Below are positions 18,231 through 27,068 of a stretch of 64,000 bases of DNA, in pieces (within the stretch, counting starts at the first letter, position 1; each line of letters opens with the position of its first letter). Below the pieces are notes generated by a model. That model had not been told where the DNA came from and made no database searches. It saw only the letters and a list, made by a program, of their open reading frames with translations. Source of the DNA: AC-32 sp963788215 (GTDB lineage: Bacteria; Actinomycetota; Thermoleophilia; Gaiellales; Gaiellaceae); contig CAWBFX010000005.1 in NCBI GenBank assembly GCA_963788215.1, forward strand, positions 124,001 through 188,000, written 5' to 3'. A program made the position numbers and the translations under genes.

Positions 18231-18440
18231 ATGGCGACAGGAACAGTGAAGTGGTTCAACGACGCGAAGGGGTACGGATTCATCACCCCGGACGAGTCGG
18301 GCAAGGATCTCTTTGTTCATCACAGCGCCATCGGCGGCGACGGCTACAAGTCGCTCCCCGAGGGTGCGAAGGTCGAGTACGACGCGGCCGAGGGCGAGAA
18401 GGGCCCCGAGGCGAAGAACGTCGTACAGCTGGCCCAGTAA
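18231..18440 (+). CDS. Cold-shock protein, CspA family
   Basis: This 69-residue cold-shock domain has RNP1 KGYGFITP and RNP2 DLFVHHSAI, beginning with the usual TGTVKWFNDAKGYGF. It is a single-stranded nucleic-acid-binding chaperone of full family length. GAGGAGG sits nine bases before ATG 18231, and an unusual run of T lies between. The leader can fold to hide this site. A strong terminator-like hairpin follows, then a second cold-shock-like gene. Confidence 0.95.
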   Translation: MATGTVKWFNDAKGYGFITPDESGKDLFVHHSAIGGDGYKSLPEGAKVEYDAAEGEKGPEAKNVVQLAQ

Positions 18441-18452
18441 GAACCGAGCGAG

Positions 18453-18480
18453 GCGCGCGCCCGATCCGTCGGGCGCGCGC
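18453..18480 (+). terminator. Terminator hairpin after the cold-shock gene
   Basis: A 12-bp perfect stem (GCGCGCGCCCGA / TCGGGCGCGCGC) with a TCCG loop starts 12 bases past the stop, followed by tcgttcctat. It probably ends or attenuates transcription before the second cold-shock-like gene. Confidence 0.65.
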
Positions 18481-18502
18481 TCGTTCCTATCGAAAGGACG
18501 CC

Positions 18503-18757
18503 GTGCGGGGAGAAATGCTCTGGTTCAACGAGGCCAAAGACCACGGCTACATCAGGACCGAAGAAGATGAGCGCCTCCTCGTCGCGGGCGACGGATTCGC
18601 GGACGGCGAGAAGCCGGAGGGTCGCTGCGCGCAGAAGCCCGTCACGTTCGAGATCGATGCCAACGGCGGGGAGCGGCAGGCACGGAATGTCAGGTTCGAC
18701 CAGGAAGTCGCAGCCCGGCGGGCGCGACTCCGTGGCGGCGGCCGCTACCGCGGCTGA
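18503..18757 (+). CDS. Divergent cold-shock-domain-like protein
   Basis: This 84-residue protein starts at GTG 18503, preceded by aaagga. It keeps the first strands of a cold-shock domain (GEMLWFNEAKDHGYIRTEED) but replaces RNP2 with RLLVAGDGFADGEKPEGRC. Strand five reads VTFEIDANGGERQARNV. It ends in an Arg-rich tail that could bind RNA. It stands directly downstream of the canonical cold-shock gene, separated by a hairpin, so read-through could give both products. It looks like a diverged partner rather than a duplicate. Confidence 0.7.
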   Translation: MRGEMLWFNEAKDHGYIRTEEDERLLVAGDGFADGEKPEGRCAQKPVTFEIDANGGERQARNVRFDQEVAARRARLRGGGRYRG

Positions 18758-18834
18758 GCTCGCCTAGCGCCCCCCGGAAGAGACAGCCTGTGAGAGCCGT
18801 CTTGTCGGTATAGACCGACGAGAGGATCGCAGGC

Positions 18835-19554
18835 ATGTCGCCGTCACTTGCCATAGCTCCGAGCACCGACCAGTCCCACCGACTGAGAGGGCTCATCTCC
18901 GCCGTCAAGCAACACCGTCTCTTCGGCGAGTGGGCCACGCGCGAGCGGCTCAAAGACGAGCTCGAGCGACTCCACATCAGACGATCGCGCACCTCCGACG
19001 CCCCTGTCTGGATCCTCGTGACGCTTCTCGCGGTCGCTGCGGGATCGGCCACGATCGGAGCGTTGACGCACGAGCTCGAGCCGCAAACGGCAGTCGGACT
19101 GGCGGCGGCCGTCCTCACGGTCGCGGGTCTGCTCGTGGCGGTTCTTCAGTGGCGAGCCGGCCTCTCCGAAAAGGCCTTCGACGCGCTCTACGAGCGAATC
19201 AGGCTGGCGAACGCCATGTGGCTCGAGGTGTGCAAGGAAATCGCCGAGGGGGATTCAGAGCCCTCGGGCAAGCCCCCGGAGCACTATCGGTTCTGGGTCT
19301 TCACGGAGATCGACAGCCTGGAGTACGCGGCACGTCGGTACCGCTTCGGCCTCGGCATGAACAGGGACATCGTCGGTCGCGCCGTCCGGCACTTCGAGAG
19401 CCGGTGCGGCTCGGAGCTGTTCTGTTGCACCGCACTGGGGTGCACCGGCGACGCGGAGGCGTACTTCGACGAGACCAAGGAGATGGTTCGCTCGATCGTG
19501 GGTCATGTCAGGGCGCGCCAAACAGCGCTGCTGCTGAAGGCGACGTGTAGCTAG
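18835..19554 (+). CDS. Two-helix membrane protein of unknown function
   Basis: This 239-residue protein has a charged N-terminal helix (about 20-55) and two adjacent membrane helices (about 58-80 and 87-107). A cytosolic or periplasmic domain of about 130 residues, rich in aromatic and charged residues, follows. I recognise no family; the topology resembles small stress-response or DUF-type membrane proteins. It converges on the holin-like gene, and the two TAG stops share CTAG at 19551-19554. Start ATG 18835 has no strong Shine-Dalgarno. Confidence 0.55.
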   Translation: MSPSLAIAPSTDQSHRLRGLISAVKQHRLFGEWATRERLKDELERLHIRRSRTSDAPVWILVTLLAVAAGSATIGALTHELEPQTAVGLAAAVLTVAGLLVAVLQWRAGLSEKAFDALYERIRLANAMWLEVCKEIAEGDSEPSGKPPEHYRFWVFTEIDSLEYAARRYRFGLGMNRDIVGRAVRHFESRCGSELFCCTALGCTGDAEAYFDETKEMVRSIVGHVRARQTALLLKATCS

Positions 19555-19925
19555 TCGCGGCGCGAGCCGCGCCAGGGGCCGGGCACGAAGTCGAGCACCA
19601 CGTTCACGATCCAGACGGCGATCGTCGCCCAGACGAGCGCCCTCAGGCCGTGGATGTCGAACCCGCCGACGAGCAGGTCCGTCAGCCAGAGCATCAGCAT
19701 CGCGACGCCGAACCAGATCAGCCCGAGGGTGATGAACGCGATCGGCAGGGTCAGCAACCGCAGGATCGGCTTCAGGATCGTGTTCAGGATCCCGAACAGC
19801 AGCGCTGCCCTGATCAGGTCGCCCGCATCGTCGACCGTGACGCCGCTCAGCACCGCGGTGACGATTGCCAGCACGACGGCGTTTGCCACCCAGGAGAGGA
19901 GGAGCTGCTTTGCGAATCGCACCAT
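19551..19925 (-). CDS. Phage-holin-4-like small membrane protein
   Basis: This 124-residue protein has four hydrophobic helices. The family-like core NTILKPILRLLTLPIAFITLG matches the mycobacterial 4-TMS phage holin family (PF04020 type), which is widespread in bacterial chromosomes and not evidence of a prophage. No phage genes surround it. Function in cells is unknown. It converges with the membrane protein gene on its left, and RidA starts divergently 58 bases away. Confidence 0.75.
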   Translation of the reverse strand: MVRFAKQLLLSWVANAVVLAIVTAVLSGVTVDDAGDLIRAALLFGILNTILKPILRLLTLPIAFITLGLIWFGVAMLMLWLTDLLVGGFDIHGLRALVWATIAVWIVNVVLDFVPGPWRGSRRD

Positions 19926-19983
19926 CGGCCTGCGGGCGACCCTAACGAGTTTCCGCGGCCCCGCCCCGGGCTAGGAACGGCTC

Positions 19984-20385
19984 GTGGCCGAGCGCCGATT
20001 TCTTTCGCCCAGCACGCTGCCGAAGCCGTTCGGGTACAGCCACGTCGTCGACGCGCCGGCCGGCCGCATCGTCTACGTCTCGGGCCAGGTGCCGCTCGAC
20101 GCCGGCGGTGAGCTCGTCGGGGCCGGGGACTTCGCGGCGCAGGCCCGCCAGGTCTTCCACAACCTGAACGCGGCGCTCGAGGCGGCCGGCGTCGGCTGGG
20201 ACGATGTCGTCAAGCTCAACTTCTACGTGACCGACCTGAGCGAGATCGCGGCGCTGCGCGAGATCCGCGACGAGTACGTCAACACCGAGCAACCGCCGGC
20301 GAGCACGCTCGTCCAGGTCGCGGCGCTCTTCCGGCCGGACGTGATGTTCGAAGCGGACGCAGTCGCGGTCATTAGCCAGGCCTAG
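19984..20385 (+). CDS. RidA/YjgF-family protein
   Basis: This 133-residue protein shows family signatures: GRIVYVSGQVPLDAGGELVG, QARQVFHNLNAALEAAGVGWDDVVKLNFYVTD, and the C-terminal PPASTLVQVAALFRPDVMFE. The Arg of canonical RidA (PxRxxxxV) is replaced by PASTLVQV, so classical 2-aminoacrylate deaminase activity is doubtful. This looks like another Rid subfamily. Start is the GTG at 19984. It is followed by a small unrelated gene. Confidence 0.8.
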   Translation: MAERRFLSPSTLPKPFGYSHVVDAPAGRIVYVSGQVPLDAGGELVGAGDFAAQARQVFHNLNAALEAAGVGWDDVVKLNFYVTDLSEIAALREIRDEYVNTEQPPASTLVQVAALFRPDVMFEADAVAVISQA

Positions 20386-20457
20386 CCGGAAGGCGGAGCC
20401 GGACCATCCCTCTCGCGGGTGACGAACCGCGTCGAAACGGGCAGGCTCAGTACGGGG

Positions 20458-20679
20458 ATGCGGGTACGAATCGATTCCACCGAACTGCTCGACGAGCTGA
20501 TGGCCTTCCTGGAGGAGGACGCGGACGCCGTCGTGCAGTCCGTCTCGGACGATGAGCTCGAGGTGTCGCTGCTGGGATCGCGCAACACCGAGGCGATGCG
20601 GATGGAGCTCTACTTGCGCGTGCGCGCCTGGGAGGCCGGCAGGCAGGCCGAGGGCGCACACGTCGACATCGTCGATTGA
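20458..20679 (+). CDS. Small hypothetical protein
   Basis: A 73-residue acidic protein from ATG 20458 (an in-frame GTG at 20419 would add 13 residues). It is predicted helix, then ELEVSLLGS strand, then helix, with no cysteines. I do not recognise a family, but codon bias follows that of real genes here and the frame is fully open. The 72-base gap after RidA would allow co-transcription. Confidence 0.5.
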   Translation: MRVRIDSTELLDELMAFLEEDADAVVQSVSDDELEVSLLGSRNTEAMRMELYLRVRAWEAGRQAEGAHVDIVD

Positions 20680-20771
20680 CGCGCGCCGCTCTTCCAATAC
20701 ATCGCAACCCGAGTTAGGGTTCGCCGCGGCGGGCGGCGTTGGCCCGCGGACCTACACAACGAGGAGGGTTC

Positions 20772-21446
20772 TTGAGCACCATGACCGCAACCCGGCCGGC
20801 GGCCGGGATCTCTCGCTGGGGCGCGCTGGCCGGAGTGGCCTACGTCGTCCTGTTCGCTATCGGCGTCATCCTGATCTTCGGCAGCTCGCCTGACTCGAGC
20901 TCCGCGCCGGCCAAGATCATCGACTACTACTCGAAGAGCAGCCACCGCACGACCATGAACATCGGCTGGCTGCTCGGCGGGCTCGGCATCCTCGCCTTCA
21001 TGTGCTTCGTGATCGCGCTACGCCAGACGGTCCGGCGCCTCGAAGCCGAAGACGGCTTCCTCGCCGGCCTGGTAGTGCTCGGCGGCGGGATCTACGCCAC
21101 GCTCGCGCTCGCCGCTCTGTCCATCAACGTCGCGATCCGGACGATGAGCGACGACACGTACCACCACCAGGTCTTCCCGGGGATCATCCACGCCGCCGAC
21201 GACGCGGCGTGGATCCTGCACGCTTCGGGTGGAGCCGGTGCCGCGGCGATGGTCATCGCCGCCTCGGTCGCCGGCATGCGGGCCGGCGCGGTCTCACGCT
21301 GGCTGGGCTGGGTCGGGATCGTCGCCGGGATCATCTCGGTCGGCCTGATCCTGTTCTTCCCGTGGTTCATTTTCGCCCTCTGGGTGCTCGCGGTGAGCAT
21401 CGGGCTGTTCATCCGCTCCGGCCGAACGGTCGCGGCGACTGCCTGA
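20772..21446 (+). CDS. DUF4386-like multi-pass membrane protein
   Basis: About 224 residues with six hydrophobic helices: one near the N-terminus (GALAGVAYVVLFAIGVILIF), then NIGWLLGGLGILAFMCFVIAL, and four more. The pattern resembles DUF4386-type integral membrane proteins of unknown function. Start is ambiguous: AGGAGGG at 20762-20768 lies 3 bases before TTG 20772 but 12 before ATG 20781. It ends just before a bidirectional terminator. Confidence 0.65.
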   Translation: MSTMTATRPAAGISRWGALAGVAYVVLFAIGVILIFGSSPDSSSAPAKIIDYYSKSSHRTTMNIGWLLGGLGILAFMCFVIALRQTVRRLEAEDGFLAGLVVLGGGIYATLALAALSINVAIRTMSDDTYHHQVFPGIIHAADDAAWILHASGGAGAAAMVIAASVAGMRAGAVSRWLGWVGIVAGIISVGLILFFPWFIFALWVLAVSIGLFIRSGRTVAATA

Positions 21447-21454
21447 AAGGGCGT

Positions 21455-21486
21455 GATCGGGCCCGCCCTACGGGGTGGGCCCGATC
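21455..21486. terminator. Bidirectional terminator between convergent genes
   Basis: GATCGGGCCCGCCC and GGGTGGGCCCGATC form a 14-bp stem (one wobble pair) around a TACG loop. It lies midway between the ends of the DUF4386-like gene (+) and the NlpC/P60 gene (-). Confidence 0.7.
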
Positions 21487-21513
21487 GCTCTCACTACGCG
21501 AAAGGATCGCGAA

Positions 21514-21972
21514 CTACCTGAGCAGTCGCCGCGCGCCCGCGAACTGCGGGCGGAGCTGCCTGAGCGGCACATAACGAACGCGCTCGCCCGTCTGCGGTGC
21601 CGAGATCGCGGCGCTCTTCGAGACGACGAGCTGGACGTGGCCGCCGCCCTCGGTGAAGACGAGGTCGCCCGGCCGCAAACGCGCGAAGCCGACCCGCCGG
21701 CCGACGTCGAGCTGGCCCCACGTCGAGCGCGGGATCTGCATGCCGATCGAGCGGTACGCCGCGTAGACGAGGCCGGAGCAGTCGAAGCCGGTCCGGCGCG
21801 AGGTGCCGCCCCAGCTGTAGGGGACGCCGAGCTGGTGCCGGGCGAACTGGATGACCTTCTGCACGCGGGGCTTGTGCTCGGAGGTAGGCGGGGCGACCCG
21901 CGCGAAGCCGGCTTTGGCCCACGTACCGCACATGGTCGCAAGCAGCACAAGGAGAACTGGCAGGCGGCGCAT
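21514..21972 (-). CDS. Secreted NlpC/P60 peptidoglycan peptidase
   Basis: This 152-residue protein has a signal peptide (about 1-22) followed by one NlpC/P60 domain. The catalytic Cys is in GFDCSGLVY (Cys65) and the His in GGHVQLVV (His112), with the family motif VPYSWGGTS upstream. Such enzymes cut cell-wall peptide stems outside the membrane. There is no SH3 or LysM anchor, so it is likely a free secreted enzyme. A 110-base leader with small hairpins lies upstream. Confidence 0.85.
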   Translation of the reverse strand: MRRLPVLLVLLATMCGTWAKAGFARVAPPTSEHKPRVQKVIQFARHQLGVPYSWGGTSRRTGFDCSGLVYAAYRSIGMQIPRSTWGQLDVGRRVGFARLRPGDLVFTEGGGHVQLVVSKSAAISAPQTGERVRYVPLRQLRPQFAGARRLLR

Positions 21973-22082
21973 CGGGCCTACATCGGCGGTGCCCGTCGAG
22001 CCTGAAGCCGCCGTCCCTCGTTCGAGGGATCACCCCGAAAGGAGGATGGATCGAGGCCGCAGCAGCCGATAGTTGAAGCACG

Positions 22083-22256
22083 ATGAACCGGCCCGGAATC
22101 ATGGCGCCTCCCTCGCTCTACGACGAGCCGGCTCGGCCTGGGCTGATGAGGCCCCCCGACGGCGCCCCGCTGCCCAGGTTCAGCATGAGTGCGCTGCTCT
22201 GGTCGGTGGCGGTCGTGCTGGCTTCGGTGGAGCTCGCCGCGCAGCTCACGCTCTGA
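22083..22256 (+). CDS. Possible small membrane protein (57 residues)
   Basis: An open frame from ATG 22083 to TGA 22254-22256 encodes a Pro-rich N-terminus (IMAPPSLYDEPARPGLMRPP) and one C-terminal hydrophobic helix (MSALLWSVAVVLASVELAAQ). It occupies the otherwise empty 327-base gap between the NlpC/P60 and LuxR genes. No Shine-Dalgarno is evident, so confidence is low. Confidence 0.35.
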   Translation: MNRPGIMAPPSLYDEPARPGLMRPPDGAPLPRFSMSALLWSVAVVLASVELAAQLTL

Positions 22257-22299
22257 CGGTTTCGCAGATCGCGTGACGTCTGTCACGATCTCTGGAGAG

Positions 22300-25051
22300 A
22301 TGGCACTCGAGGTCATCGCCAGAGAGCAAGAGCTCGCCTCCGTGGCCGCGTTCCTCGACGAGCCGCGGGCCGCGCCGGGCGCGCTCTTGCTGGAAGGCGA
22401 GGCGGGGATCGGGAAGTCGACGCTCTGGCTCGCCGCAGTCGAGCAGGCGCGCGAGCGGGGCCTGCGCGTCCTCTCGTCTCGACCTGCCGAGGCGGAGAGG
22501 ACGCTCGCGTACGCCGGGCTGGGCGACCTGCTCGAAGCCGTTCTCGAGGAGACGCTGCCCGAGCTCCTGCCGCCGAGGAGGCGCGCGCTCGAGATCGCCA
22601 CTCTGCGGGACGATGCCGCGGGCGATCCGGTCGACCCCCGCGCCGTCGCGATCGCGGTGCGCGACGTGCTGCAGCTGATCGGCGAAGCCGGCCCGGTCGC
22701 CGTCGCGGTCGACGACGTCCAGTGGCTCGACGCGTCTTCGGCCGGCGCGATCGAGTTCGCGCTGCGACGGCTCGAAGCGACTCCGGTCGTCGTCCTGCTC
22801 GCGCGACGTGTCGTCGACGGGGATCAGCCGCCTGGCCTCGAGCAGGCGCTGCCGGCCGAGCGCATCCAGACGTTGCCCGTCGGCCCGCTGAGCGCAGGTG
22901 CGCTTCACCGGCTCCTGCACGAGCGGCTCGGGCGGGCGTTTCCGCGGCAGACGCTGCTCCGGATCCACGAGCAATCGGGGGGCAACCCGTTCTTCGCGCT
23001 GGAGCTGGCGCGCGCGCTCCCGGACGACGTCGACCCCTCGCAGCCGCTGCCGCTGCCCGAGACGCTCGACGAGCTGATGCGGGCGCGCGCCGCGGCGCTG
23101 CCCGAGGCGACCCGGCACGCGCTCGGCTTGGTCTCCGCGCTGGGCACCACTCGCGAGGCCCTGCTCGTCGAGGCCGGGGTCGCCGCGGACACCCTCGAGC
23201 CCGCGTTCGAGGCGCACGTGATCGAGCGCGAGGGCGACGCCGTCCGCTTTGCCCATCCCCTGCTCGCCTCGCTTCTGTACGGCGACCTCGGCGACGAGCG
23301 CCGCAGCGTCCACGCGCGGATCGCGCAGATCGTCGAGGACCCGGTCGCGCGCGCGCGCCATCTTGCGCTCGCGCAGGAGGAGCCCGACGCGGGCGTCGCG
23401 GAGGTGCTCGACGACGCCGCGCGGCTGGCCGGCGATCGCGGCGCCTCGGCGATCGCGGCCGCGATCCTCGAGCAGGCGGCGCGGCTGACGCCTGCGAACG
23501 CGCCCGACGAGCGGCGCCGCCGGGCACTCGCCGCGGCCGCGCGCCTGCCGCGCGGCCGGGGAGTGGAACCGCGCGCGCACGATCGCGTCGGATCTGCTCG
23601 CGGAGACGGACGAGAGCTCCTGGCGGGCGGAGGCGCTCGTCCTGCTCGCGGAGCTCGAGACCCACGGTCCCGGCATACGCCTGCTCGAACAAGCTCTCGA
23701 CGAAGCGGCCTCGCGTCCGCACTTCCAGGCAGCGGTCCACTGCCGGCTCGCGTGGATCAAGCGGTTCTGGCCCAGCAACGACCATGCGCAGGCGGCGCTT
23801 GCGCTCGCCGACCAGCTCGACGACGACGAGCTCCGCGCCCGCGCGTTGGCGATTCAGGGCGTCCTCGCGTGGTTTCACGGAGTGGCGGAGGCGCCCCCCG
23901 ATCTCCCGGAGCTCGTGCAAAGGCTGCCGACCGCCGTCGGCGCCGACCGGCTCGTCCAGGAGGGGACGCAGGCGCTCGCGAACACGCTGGCGCCGTCGTC
24001 GACCCGGGGCGAGGCCCGGGCCCTGCTCGAGCGCGAGTACCTCGAGTGGCGCGAGCGGGACGAGCAAAAGAGCGCCCGCGCCCTCTGGGGCCTCGCGTGG
24101 GTCGAGTTCTGGGCCGGCGACTGGAGGCTCGCCGAGCAGCACGCGACTCGTTCACACGACCTCTCGAGCCAGTACGGCGTCGAGATTCCGCAGGACCACC
24201 TCGCGCTCGCCGTCATCGCCGTCCACCGCGGCCGGTGCGAGGTCGCCCGCGAGCATTCGGAGCGAGCCCTGGAGCTGGCCGAGACACAGTTTGGGGCCCC
24301 TCCGCCGCAGCACCTCGCGGTGCTCGGGCTCGTCGCCCTCTCTGCCGGAGACACTGAGGCGGCCGCCGCAACCCTCGAGCGGGCGCAGCTGCGGGCCGAG
24401 CAGCTGTCCTGGCGCGAGCCGAGCGTCCGCTGGTGGACCCCCGACCACGTCGAGCTCCTGCTCCGGCTCGGTCACAACACCGACGCCGTCCGCCTCCTCG
24501 ACACCTGGGAAGCCGACGCGGCGCGGGTGAAGCGGGACTGGGTGTTCCCGCACGTGACGCGCTGCCGCGGCCTGGTCGCGGCGGCGGACGGTGAGGTCGA
24601 GCGCGCGCTGGAGCTGCTCGAGCGCGCGGTCGCGGAGCACGAGGCGGTCGGCGACCCATTCGGGAGAGCACGCGCCCTCCTCGCGGTCGGGGTAGCCCGC
24701 CGCCGGCTCCGGCAGAAGAGGCCGTCCCGCGAGGCGATCGAGGCGGCGGTCGAGGCGTTCGAGGAGATCGGCGCCGAGGGCTGGGCTGCGACGGCGCGAG
24801 GGGAGCTCGGCCGTCTCGGCGGACGGCGGCGAGCCGAAGGACTGACCGCTGCCGAACGGCGCGTCGCGGAGCTCGTGGCGGAAGGCCGGACGAACCGGCA
24901 GGTCGCGGAGACCCTTTTCCTCGGGGAGCGCACGGTCGCGAGCCATCTCACCCACATCTACGCCAAGCTCGGCATCCGCTCGCGGACCGAGCTCGCCCGC
25001 CGGATCCGACCCGCGGAACGCGCGGACCAGAGCAAAGTTACGACGTTCTGA
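22300..25051 (+). CDS. LAL-type LuxR-family ATPase regulator (frameshifted)
   Basis: Repaired length is 916 residues, normal for large ATP-binding LuxR (LAL/MalT-like) regulators. N-terminal AAA: Walker A LLEGEAGIGKST, Walker B AVAVDDVQWLD. A long TPR-like middle follows, then a C-terminal LuxR helix-turn-helix (TAAERRVAELVAEGRTNRQVAETLFL, then RTVASHLTHIYAKLGIRSR). One extra G near 23553 splits the frame; removing it joins RLPRAGEWNRARTIASDLL. It activates transcription after sensing a small molecule; ligand and targets are unknown. ATG 22300 follows ctggagag. Confidence 0.85.
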
Positions 25052-25089
25052 CGTTTCCGACGCGCGGCCGCCGCCGTAGCGTCGAGGGC

Positions 25090-25359
25090 GTGCCGAGCTA
25101 CCTCGTCGAGACCTACCTCAGCCGCAGCAGCGAAGGAGAACCCGCTGCCAGCGAGCGACGGGCCCGCTCGGCCGCCGAGGAGCTGACGCGCGAGCACACG
25201 AGCGTCAGCTTCGAGCGATCGATTCACGTACCCGAGGACGAGATCTGCTTCTTCGTCTTCCACGCCGGCTCGAGCCGGGACGCGGCGCTGGCCGCGGAGC
25301 GTGCCGAGCTCGAGCCGATCCGCGTGGTCGAGGCGGTCTCATCCGGAGAGGAGAGCTGA
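25090..25359 (+). CDS. DUF4242-like small protein
   Basis: The 89-residue protein begins PSYLVETYLSRS and contains VSFERSIHVPEDEICFFVFHAGSS and a PIRVVEAV ending. This is the ferredoxin-like half-barrel pattern of DUF4242/nickel-binding-like proteins. GTG 25090 starts it 38 bases after the LuxR regulator. Its TGA overlaps the ATG of the next gene (ATGA at 25357-25361 region), so it is translationally coupled to the secreted cupin. It may be a regulator target. Confidence 0.65.
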   Translation: MPSYLVETYLSRSSEGEPAASERRARSAAEELTREHTSVSFERSIHVPEDEICFFVFHAGSSRDAALAAERAELEPIRVVEAVSSGEES

Positions 25360-25889
25360 TGAAGGCGAAATTCCTGGTGGTGCTGGCGCTCGCGGCGATC
25401 GGAGCTGCGTTCTATGTCGGCACCGTCCTCGCCACGTCTGCCAACGGCTTCAGCGGGCACACGCTCGCGACGGCGCGGTACGGCGACATCAACCTGCACG
25501 TGAACACGCAGGATCCCCAGCACTGGAACGCGATGATCAAGACGGTGGGGGCATCGGACCTCTTCGTCCAGGACAACACGTGGGATCCGACCACCTGCAA
25601 CCCGTCTCCTTGCGTCCCGACCACGGGCTGGCACACGCATCCGGGCCCGAGCCTCGTGATCGTCACGCAGGGCACCGTGACCAACTACGACGGGGACGAC
25701 CCGACCTGTACTCCGCACGTCTACACCGCGGGCACCGACCACAACGCGTTCGTCGACCCGGGGGACGGGAGCGTGCACATGATCCGGGACGAGTCCGGCC
25801 AGATCGCGAAGACGATCGCCGTGCAGCTCATCCCGGCGGGAGCCGCGAGGCGGCAGGACGTCGCCGACCCGGGCAACTGCCACTTCTGA
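25359..25889 (+). CDS. Secreted cupin-like protein
   Basis: This 176-residue protein has an N-terminal signal or anchor helix (about 4-26) and a cupin barrel. Candidate metal ligands are in TTGWHTHPGPSLVIVTQGTV (two His) and a later AGTDHNAF His. CNPSPC provides two cysteines that may form a disulfide. It is coupled by ATGA overlap to the DUF4242-like gene. Its function outside the cell is unknown. A strong terminator follows. Confidence 0.65.
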   Translation: MKAKFLVVLALAAIGAAFYVGTVLATSANGFSGHTLATARYGDINLHVNTQDPQHWNAMIKTVGASDLFVQDNTWDPTTCNPSPCVPTTGWHTHPGPSLVIVTQGTVTNYDGDDPTCTPHVYTAGTDHNAFVDPGDGSVHMIRDESGQIAKTIAVQLIPAGAARRQDVADPGNCHF

Positions 25890-25900
25890 TCGGAGACGGC

Positions 25901-25929
25901 CGAGCGGCGGGCGCCACGCCCGCCGCTCG
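25901..25929. terminator. Bidirectional terminator
   Basis: A 13-bp perfect stem (CGAGCGGCGGGCG / CGCCCGCCGCTCG) with a CCA loop sits between the convergent ends of the secreted cupin (+) and the DUF1697 gene (-). Confidence 0.75.
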
Positions 25930-25931
25930 CG

Positions 25932-26465
25932 TCACTCCCCGAGCAACTCGAGCAGCGCCTCGACCGTCGACCAGTTGCGCGAGGTCGCTGTCACTCCGAG
26001 GCTCTTGCCCGCGAGCTTGGCCCAGAGCTTCGAGCGGGCGATCGTCGCGGGGTGCCAGGCGTAGACCTCGCGGCCCGAGACGACGACCCGCTCGCCGTCC
26101 GCCGCGGTGTCTTCCAGCTCGCGGACGACCTTCGCCGGCAGCTTCGCCGAGAGGAAGGTCACCTGGTAGCGCTTCGGGTCGGTCGCTTCCTTCTTCAGCG
26201 GGTTGCGCCGCGCGACCGCGGCGAGCTCGGCGCGCGAGCGCACGACGACCGCGACGTCCAGGCCAAACTGCTCACCGAGCACTTTCTCGATCTTGCGCCG
26301 GACGGTCTCCGATTTCGCGCGGCTGCCGAGCACGACGTTGCCGCTCTGCACGTACGTCTGCACGTCCTCGAAGCCGGCTCCCTCGAGCGCTTCGCGCAGC
26401 GCAGGCATCGCGATTCGGTTGTGCGAACCGAGATTAATTCCTCGTAAAAGCGCCACATATCTCAA
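25932..26465 (-). CDS. DUF1697 family protein
   Basis: This 177-residue protein begins RYVALLRGINLGSHNRIAM and contains VQTYVQSGNVVLGS and a late WSTVEALLELL, all classic for DUF1697. No ATG fits; the TTG at 26463-26465 gives the family's usual start (M-R-Y-V-A-L-L-R-G-I-N), with GTG 26456 as an alternative. The first 60 bases are AT-rich compared with the rest of the gene. The family is uncharacterised, cytoplasmic, and about this length. Confidence 0.8.
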   Translation of the reverse strand: MRYVALLRGINLGSHNRIAMPALREALEGAGFEDVQTYVQSGNVVLGSRAKSETVRRKIEKVLGEQFGLDVAVVVRSRAELAAVARRNPLKKEATDPKRYQVTFLSAKLPAKVVRELEDTAADGERVVVSGREVYAWHPATIARSKLWAKLAGKSLGVTATSRNWSTVEALLELLGE

Positions 26466-26586
26466 AACCGAATCACCCGATTGTTCGTTATAGAGGTAGC
26501 GGCCCGTCCTGAGCTTTCCCCGGTCCCCTCCCCAGGAGAACGGCTGGCCGGGGCGGGCCGCGTCACGCGCGCGCCCACAAACGCCA

Positions 26587-26606
26587 AAGGCGCCCGAAGG
26601 CGCCTT
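26587..26606 (-). terminator. Terminator after small secreted protein gene
   Basis: AAGGCGCC / GGCGCCTT with a CGAA loop forms an 8-bp perfect stem, 25 bases past the stop of the minus-strand secreted protein at 26631. On that strand it is followed by ggcgtttgtgg. Confidence 0.55.
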
Positions 26607-26630
26607 CGACTCGCGCAACAGAGGTGACGC

Positions 26631-27068
26631 TTACGCGCTCGGCGTCCGGGCCATGACCTTCTTGGCCGTCAGCGCCGGCATGTTCGCCGGGTCGGCGCCG
26701 CGCAGATCACAGCGGCTGACCTTGCCCTTCACCATCACGAGATCGTTCTGGGCGAGGGCGTCGAGCGTCGAGTCCTCGCCGTCCTTCGCGTAGCGGGTCG
26801 TATCCGCAACGTCGACCGTTGCCGGCTGGGAGGCCTGCTTGTAGCCGCGTCCCCAGCGGTTCGTGTGGAGCACGGTCAGCTGGAGCGAAGTGTCGCCGGC
26901 CGCCGGGTCGTTGGCGAGCGTGCCCTTGAGCACGACCATGACCCGCGCCTTGCCGTGACACGCCTTGGCGCCGTGCCCGTGCGGGTTCCCGTGCTTCGCA
27001 GGGGCAGCTGATGCCGCGGGAACCGCCAGGGCACCCGCGAGCAGGATCAGAGAAACGAGCTTGCGCAT
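26631..27068 (-). CDS. Small secreted protein of unknown family
   Basis: The 145-residue protein has a clear signal peptide (residues 1-22, ending SAAPA) and a His/Gly-rich start (KHGNPHGHGAKACHG). An OB-like beta segment follows: VMVVLKGTLANDP ... LVMVKGKVSRCDLRG. Two cysteines remain in the mature form. ATG 27068 is chosen because it starts the signal peptide. No pathway is suggested. A long structured leader (see 27221-27287) may precede it. Confidence 0.6.
   Translation of the reverse strand: MRKLVSLILLAGALAVPAASAAPAKHGNPHGHGAKACHGKARVMVVLKGTLANDPAAGDTSLQLTVLHTNRWGRGYKQASQPATVDVADTTRYAKDGEDSTLDALAQNDLVMVKGKVSRCDLRGADPANMPALTAKKVMARTPSA

Noticed and set aside
19551..19925. Phage-holin-like gene as a sign of a prophage
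   Set aside because: This family is widespread as chromosomal membrane proteins in actinobacteria, and no other phage gene is nearby.
21973..22082. Leader of the NlpC/P60 gene as a c-di-AMP (ydaO) riboswitch
   Set aside because: A GGGGTGAT block and a small CCCTCG/CGAGGG hairpin are present, and such riboswitches often precede cell-wall hydrolases. However, the other conserved ydaO segments could not be found. A covariance search would settle it.
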